Shown here in pieces: positions 58,237 to 64,000 of a stretch of DNA of 64,000 nucleotides. A program made the translations under genes and the position numbers. Origin of the DNA: Gnetum montanum. Lineage: Eukaryota > Streptophyta > Gnetopsida > Gnetales > Gnetaceae. The notes beneath the pieces were generated by a model. It was not told the DNA's origin. It made no database searches and worked only from the letters and a program-made list of their open reading frames with translations. Where the stretch lies: positions 42,334-106,333 of the forward strand of contig MNCI01006635.1 of assembly GCA_015680685.1 (NCBI GenBank), given 5' to 3'. Within the stretch, counting starts at the first letter, position 1. Every line of letters starts with the position of its first letter.

Positions 58237-58628
58237 CTACAGGGAATGAGGTTCATTACAGGACAAGTCATAGTAACTATGATGTAGTGCACATCTAAGT
58301 AGGACAGAATCGACAAACTAAGTTCCCCAAATCTTGAGACATATCATCATTCGTTTTGTAACTTCTACTGTACTATTTTATTGTTAATAACAATTCTCTT
58401 TTCACCACTTTTGTGCAAACTCGTTTTAAAGAAATGCTTACCGGATTGGAGCATGGAAAACCTCTGTACAATTTGTTCAATCTCAATTATAAATTAAATC
58501 TCACATCTGAATAATGCCAAGAGAACTCAATTTTCATAACTTCCTTCAATAACATTAATCAGGTTTTTCCCATAGTTCGTCTCTTTTTGACAATGCTTTA
58601 CCTGAAATGATTAATAATATTTTCTTAC

Positions 58629-58791
58629 CCTGACTCTGCAATGCAATGAGGTGGGGAAGGAGGCTCTGGTTTGTCTGAATGGTGGTTATCAAGAATACTA
58701 GAATGGACCATTCCAGTGCACTAAACTCGTGGGCTAATTTTACACATTTCTCCATCATACAAGAAATTGGCTTGCTCTCAGGTTGCGGTGC
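58629..58791 (-). CDS. Penultimate exon of the unidentified gene
   Basis: The acceptor TTTCTTTTTTTAG is very strong and the donor is CAGG then GTAAGA. The 163-bp exon is open in only one frame: APQPESKPISCMMEKCVKLA, then HEFSALEWSILVFLITTIQT and NQSLLPHLIALQSQ, a largely helical, partly hydrophobic segment. Upstream exons on the minus strand should lie at higher coordinates, but I could not find one with confidence between 58800 and 61000. A long conifer intron or a truncated gene would both explain this. Confidence 0.6.
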
Positions 58792-60100
58792 CTAAAAAAA
58801 GAAAGGACAAGTTATTGTATTTAAAATCCTAAACCAACCCTCTCCTAAAACTATTAGCTTTAAAATATGTTTTCAAATACCAAATATAAGCATACTTTCC
58901 TCTGCTGCAGGCTATAATTATGGAATACAGTGGTTCATCAGTGTTTCATTTTATTGAATTCACTTATGTTTAATTTTGACCATCATATGATTAGAAGCAT
59001 CAAGGAAGAAGATTGAAATTTTGAACTCTTTGATGGCGATGGTTCGTTTTATACATTTTAGTTACAATGGGATTTCCAAAGGAAAAGTTAATTCATACCA
59101 TAAATGTGCTTTGTATATTCCTATGTGGTTTCCAACTTTCCAATGGATAATAATAAATTCAGTTTCAATTTCAGAACTAGATCTTACAGCTTAAACTTGT
59201 GCTGTTGGATCATTTGATGTAGTCCGTTTCCTATCTTCTTGAGGTAATATATGTCACTTTCATGACTAGGTATGTCCTTATACCGCAATCTGTTGTTAAT
59301 TTTATGACAATATTATCCTACCAAGATCAGCATATTCATGCAAATTAAAAAGTTAAAAACGTTTCTTAGCAAAAAGAAAATGAAGTATTACAAAAAAAAA
59401 AAAAATACAAAATTTGACTATGGGTTGTGAAGTAACTTTAGATGGGACCAAACGTTAAATTAATGAGTAAAAGAAATTTATGATTTTGACGGCAGATGGC
59501 CAATATCACAAAGAAGATCAGAACCGTACTAAAACTACAACTTAATTAATTGTCCGATAGTTTGTGATATATCTTTGGAGGCTGCCCTGCAACGAAAGCT
59601 TAACATGTTGAGAACTGAATATGCCAATAGATTTATCCAGAAATCTATAAGATCCATAAGAACATGTAATTGGGATAAGATAAGACCAGGATAATTTAAA
59701 CGAAAGAATAATAATTTTTAAAATTTTCTTTATTTTTCAATGAACGATTAAAGTACATCAATAATTAGTTAATTTAAGGAAAACTCCAACGACCATTTAA
59801 CGCATCATTTTATGACAGTAAAACATTCACACCTTAGAGTTTACAGTTTTTAATCTGGCGAGTTTCAGAGGGAAAAGAGTATCTACGTCTCAGATCCACC
59901 ATTGCATTTTGATAAACCAAATTTTTTTTACAAAAAAGCAAAACAGGCATCTTTTATCTGATTACATCAACCCTAACTTCTCAAATCCATACCACATTAC
60001 CACAAAATCTCCTTAATCACCATAAACGAAAATACCCTTAAAAGAGAAGTACCAGATTGTCGCATCCGATGGTGCAGACGCTCTTACCAAGATCAACTGT
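58792..60100. other. Non-coding stretch, probably intron of the minus-strand gene
   Basis: AT-rich sequence with no clear exon. Candidate acceptor-like sites on minus exist (for example near 59590) but lead into short frames with early stops. Confidence 0.35.
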
Positions 60101-60101
60101 T

Positions 60102-60535
60102 GGCAGACAGGCATGACAGAATTGCATTGATTTCAAGAGCAACTGAAGTGTTGGTTTCCAAATAGCAGATGAAAGCATCAGTGATGACTCAAATAATGCT
60201 GCCATTAGCGGTATAGCCTCCCATTCATGCTTATCATTGTCTGTGTGAGGGTAAACTGTAAACAGACAACGAAAGCTCCCTTCCTCATTCTTTCTCTATC
60301 ATTCTTTCCTTGCAGATTCCTCCGGTCGGCCTGGACTATTTTGTCTGTGTCTGCTGGCCTCTGAAACTGAAATGAACTGCAACACTGCAACTGACTTCCT
60401 CTGTACCAGAAATGAACCACACCTGACTCCCTCTGTAAAACTGGCTGTGACAGATTCAGAATTCTGTCCATTTCCGTACGGACGATGGATGAGCTCCAAT
60501 CGTATTTCGCTTTCGATTTGGTCTGCGCGCTTTAT
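60102..60535 (+). repeat. Segmental duplication, copy 2
   Basis: This is the partner of 51511-51945, starting GCAGACAGGCATGACAGAAT. It keeps the pyrimidine tract ending CCTTGCAG before ATTCCTCCGGTCGGCC. Relative to copy 1 it carries an extra internal repeat (GAAATGAACTGCAAC then GAAATGAACCACACC, both followed by TGACT..CTCTGTA). The open frame at 60485-60787 beyond it is hydrophobic but has no recognised domain. Confidence 0.8.
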
Positions 60536-61053
60536 ATCTTTTTTGCGCACTTTGGTTTCTTCTTGTTAACATTTGAGTTTGCTTTTGGGGACTTGTTTCT
60601 CAACTCTCGTTCTAATAACTTTTTATTGCGTGCTTCCAAAATACTGGCACAGAATTTCACGGACACACTCCTGCAAAAGCTTGGTGCCCATTGCAGTCAT
60701 GTGACTGAAGATCCACATCCCATCCAAAATAAAATAACTTTTTGGTATATGTGCATATCCTTTGCTTGCATATTTTTACTTTCCTAAATGGTGCATAAGT
60801 TATCAATTGCAATTGACTTCTTAAAAGTTAGAAAGATAATAAATAGTCCTTAATATTAGTTTTAGAGAATTTGAAAAAAAATATCAACATTAAGCACAAG
60901 AAAAAATGAAAAAATAATTTTAAGGATATAACATTTGCAACAAAAACAACTGAATTTCAAGGATATAAAATCTACAAAGAGGAAAGAAGATGAAAAATAT
61001 TTAAAAGATATAACAACTATAATAAAAATAGTTAGTTCAAGGAAAAAAATAAG
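60536..61053. other. Non-coding stretch right of the duplication
   Basis: GC content drops back to the AT-rich background. No gene or repeat was recognised apart from the short match to 52095-52135. Confidence 0.35.
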
Positions 61054-61176
61054 TGAAACATAGGTACACTTCATGATTTATAAAAAGTTTATAACTCAAT
61101 GTTACCTCGTAGAATTAAACCTATAACCTAGGGCTACTAAGCTAAGGCCCACACCACTAGGCTAACACTTCACTAT
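61054..61176 (-). repeat. tRNA-like SINE-type repeat, copy 4
   Basis: On minus: AGTGAAGTGTTAGCCTAGTG (A-box region), then CCTAGGTTATAGGTTTAATT (B-box region), AACATTGAGTTATAAAC, and GTGTACCTATGTTTCA at the tail. Both ends match copies 1 and 3. Confidence 0.6.
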
Positions 61177-61559
61177 TACTTTGAGGGAAAAAGTGATGTA
61201 AATAATAGATTAGGGAAAGTAGGGATTATAAAGTATGGGAGTTGGGATATTGCTTTTTAGGAAATGTAAAATTATTATTTTAAATAAGAGAAAAACACTT
61301 GAACAAAACAAATAAAGAGTAAATCATAAATGTTAAAAAAACCATAGTATAATAATATTGCAACCATAAATGTATTTACAACTTCTAACATATAAGGTAA
61401 TGAGTTTATAAATAAGAATACAATATACTATAAACCATATTTTTAAAAAAAATTACTTAGAAGGAAGATTAAACTAAGTAGGATTTTTAAGCAGATTTCT
61501 GGATTGCTTAATTTTTGTTAAAATACTCTACCAAACTAAGTGGGTAAAATAGTCTTGAT
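61177..61559. other. AT-rich non-coding stretch
   Basis: Nothing recognisable apart from AT-rich sequence. Confidence 0.4.
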
Positions 61560-62510
61560 CTCGATTAACATTATCAATCAATTTTAATTTCAAGGGCTTC
61601 TCTAATTTTTCTATCTACGAAGTTATCCATTACACAAAGAACTTTTGAATTTTTTCTAACTCAAATTTTAGAGAAATTTCTACTAGCTTCACCAGAATAA
61701 CATTTACCACAGATGCAAGAGATGTTATAAATACCACTATTATTTATAATATTCTTTTTATTTTTAAGACTATGAAAATGGTTGGAGATTTTGTTATAAG
61801 GTTTAAAAATGGTTATAATAGCACAGGGTAAAGAGTTTTTGACTAAAGAGGTGATTAGAAAGACAATCCAAATATTAATTAATGTGTATTTTTTTATGAC
61901 TTCATAAGAAATATTAAATTTATTGTTTGAGTCTTTCTTTCTTACTATGTTAAAATTTAAGATAGGCAAAGAATTGTTCTTTTCTAGTTCCATAATAAAT
62001 TAGATGCTTGAATCTATTTGATTAAGATATTTATAAAATTCTCTGACATTTTTAAACTATGAAGCCTATAAACATTAGTATCGTTTACATATCTTACCTA
62101 ATGTTTGGGTTTGAGAGAAAAAGAATTAATAGCAAGTTTTTCAAAATTTTTGATGAATAAAATGATAATTAAAGGAGACAAAGGTGAACCCATAGTAACA
62201 CCTTTTGTCTATTCATAAAATTCATTATTATATTTGAAATAGATAGTTTCTAAATAAAGATTAATAAGAGAGCTTACATTACTATGTAAATTTAACTTAT
62301 AAATTGCATTCATTATTTTATCTAAAGAAATCATAGTAATGAAAGAAATAACATTAAAACTAACTAAAATATCATTTTTGTCAATATTAGAATTCTCTAT
62401 AAAATGATATTTTAGTTCTACAAATGACTAGTTCTTCACGTTGTTTACTTGATTCTATAAGGATATAAGTATTGGTACTAAAAATTTAATTGCAACTAAT
62501 GATGAATCTA
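61560..62510 (-). pseudogene. Penelope-like retroelement remnant (RT and GIY-YIG-type segment)
   Basis: The minus strand reads, in order, NIDKNDILVSFNVISFI (the SFDVVSLFT motif), YFKYNNEFYE, then TKGVTMGSPLSPLIIILFI, KNFEKLAINSFSLKPKH, RYVNDTNV (catalytic box, second Asp column changed: YVDD to YVND, 62080-62091), SIXFIMELEKNNSLPILN, and a 110-codon open frame (61661-61993) that ends GIYNISCICGKCYSGEASRN. The last is like the GIY...YIG endonuclease start of Penelope-like elements. The motif order is specific for this class. Several stops and at least one frame shift (near 62030) make it inactive. Similar elements are known from conifers under the name Dryad. Confidence 0.8.
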
Positions 62511-62639
62511 GTATGATTCAAAACATCTTACAAAGAAAAAAAAAAGCAAGATATAGATGATACAAAAGGCACATCTTTTATTAGCACTACATTATTCGTG
62601 AGGAAATCACTTGAATATTATGTACTTTTAGAAAAATAG

Positions 62640-63500
62640 ATGACCATAAATCTTAAATCGTAACACAATACATTTAGCTAAAAATCATGTATCAGCATGG
62701 TTATGTTTTCCTTGCCATACGCTATTTAACCCCTAAAGATGTCACATTGTATGATAATATAGAGTTGCCTTGTGATACTTCATTCTAATTCTTAGGCAAG
62801 GGTATTGTGGAATTTTTAGCAAAAGGATAGATTCAAAATAAACAAAAATTATTTAATGATAACATAATGTTGGAAATTTAGACATTGTTAAAGATCATAG
62901 TTGGAGATGATATTTTCTAAATGGAACTATTAAAAAGATGGTTTAATAACTATTACAATGGACAAAATCTTTTGGTCTTCTTATTTGCAATGGTCTTGTT
63001 GGATTTCCTCAATCATTCTCATTTACTTTAATAGGACCCTAAGGTAACCCTTGTATTGAATTTGCTTTTATATTCTCATGAAAACATTAAATTTATTAAG
63101 GACTTGAAAGTTGGAGAGAAATTAGTACAATCTTGCCATCATCATTTAGAATATGTATTGCAAATTAAAATTTCCTTTGAAACAACAAAAATAAGAACAA
63201 AATTTTTTTTAGTATAGATTCACCTCAAAAGTTAAGGAAAGATATATGGATACAACATACAGAAAATGGAATATTAAAAAAAATGATAAAGAGCTCGAGC
63301 CAATTTTGCTTATAATAGCTAAGGAAATTATGCATTAATAATAACAAGATGCGTAGAAGACTTGGTTTCATAAGGATTATATGTAGGCTAAGCACAATAT
63401 TAAGAATGTGAGTAGGAAGTACAAACACAGTTTAGCTAAGGCATATAAATATTTGATTAGAACCAAGAAGAGAAAATTTACTATGGGTGAAAGCCTAACA
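62640..63500 (+). pseudogene. LINE-type endonuclease remnant (EEP fold)
   Basis: The plus strand reads LTPKDVTLYDNIELPCDT, then after stops NGLVGFPQSFSFTLIGP (the NGR..GxxTF..GP region), IEFAFIFSHENIKFIKDLKV, GEKLVQSCHHHLEYVLQIKI (SDHxP catalytic motif with Asp changed to Cys) and, after a shift, AKHNIKNVSRKYKHSLAKAY then KYLIRTKKRKF, which is the usual basic linker after a LINE endonuclease. No RT follows before the LTR at 63757. Motif order is convincing although each piece is broken. Confidence 0.55.
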
Positions 63501-63756
63501 GGGCAATGTTACTTTTGATTCATTCAACTCTCCTACTTGGTTTTTTTTCTTTTTAAAGGTATCAAAGTTTCCTTTCTACTAAAATCAAATAATATTATAA
63601 AATATAAATAACTAATTTCTTGGAAATACCCTTATTGTAAAGGTTGGTTGGGAGATAAGAAGAACTCAAATATTAATGAATTGAACAAATTGATTTGAAG
63701 CAAAGTGGATCATATTTTGAAACATGCCTTGTAGAATTTGAACCCATGATATTAGG

Positions 63757-64000
63757 TGATGAGTGGCGAGGTACCCCTACACTCAACTATACGAAACAAG
63801 CATAGCACGCACGATTCGGTCGAACTCCGTAGACTAAATGCCTAAACGTCGCAAGGAACACTTGGGGTTAATTAATCGTTGTCTTCCCAGACTTACTTGT
63901 TGTTGTCACGGTGTATGGTTAAGTAAGTCCGAGGTATATGATTTTTTTGATCTTTTCTGGTTTATCTCCTATGCTAAACGGTGAAGGGTTGAGAGACTAA
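63757..64000 (-). repeat. Edge of a further LTR of the A/B/C family
   Basis: TGATGAGTGGCGAGGTACC begins an LTR in minus orientation, with the ACTCAACTATACGAA, GAATTCGA-like and GTTGTCTTCCCAGA blocks shared with A, B and C. It runs off the window. The sequence to its left is not a primer site, so it is a 3' LTR of a minus-strand element lying to the right, or a solo LTR. TTAGG (63752-63756) is the expected left target-site duplication. CpG sites are better kept here than in the other LTRs, suggesting a younger copy. Confidence 0.8.

Noticed and set aside
60485-60787. Hydrophobic 100-codon frame
   Set aside because: It starts inside the segmental duplication and the other copy does not keep the frame.

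Overview
The window reads as plant nuclear DNA, most likely from a conifer or another large-genome gymnosperm. It is AT-rich and mostly ancient, decayed retroelements. Only one complete host gene is visible, plus the last two exons of a second. A Penelope-like retroelement remnant with a GIY-YIG-type segment is also present, a class described in conifers ("Dryad" elements). The species assignment is an inference.

Layout. 1-920 is the 3' end of a Ty1/copia element (RNase H and LTR). About 1050-2177 is a broken reading frame of unknown origin on the minus strand. From about 2330 to 33000 lie three related Ty3/gypsy elements with tRNA-Asp-type primer sites and no chromodomain that I can see (Tat/Athila-like). 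Element A (minus, about 2330-11402) has gag to integrase but no recognisable 3' LTR. Element B (minus, 13888-21089) has both LTRs and a target-site duplication but has lost pol. Element C (plus, 22399-32463) has both LTRs and recognisable gag, protease, RT, RNase H and integrase, all full of stops. C sits inside a 78-bp tandem array that resumes on its far side. 33000-36400 holds another broken unidentified frame, then a TATA box and a very G-rich tract. 37200-37771 is a LINE ORF2 C-terminal remnant. 38000-44000 is AT-rich with direct duplications and copies of a tRNA-like SINE-type repeat.

The gene island is about 44500-49200. It carries a three-exon HOOKLESS1-like N-acetyltransferase gene (CDS 46323-48893, 409 codons) with a TATA box at 46071 and a partial tandem copy of its 3' end at 49085. 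From 49200 to 61000 there is mostly non-coding sequence with a segmental duplication (about 51511 and 60102), short tandem repeats, a LINE ORF1-like remnant (55100-56520, minus), and two well-spliced terminal exons of an unidentified minus-strand gene (58127-58236 and 58629-58791). From 61560 to the end are a Penelope-like remnant (minus), a LINE endonuclease remnant (plus), and the edge of a further LTR of the A/B/C family at 63757.

Almost all stop codons I decoded in element C pol are one C-to-T or G-to-A change from a Gln, Arg or Trp codon. This fits long-term decay of methylated DNA. I found no rRNA, tRNA or CRISPR array.
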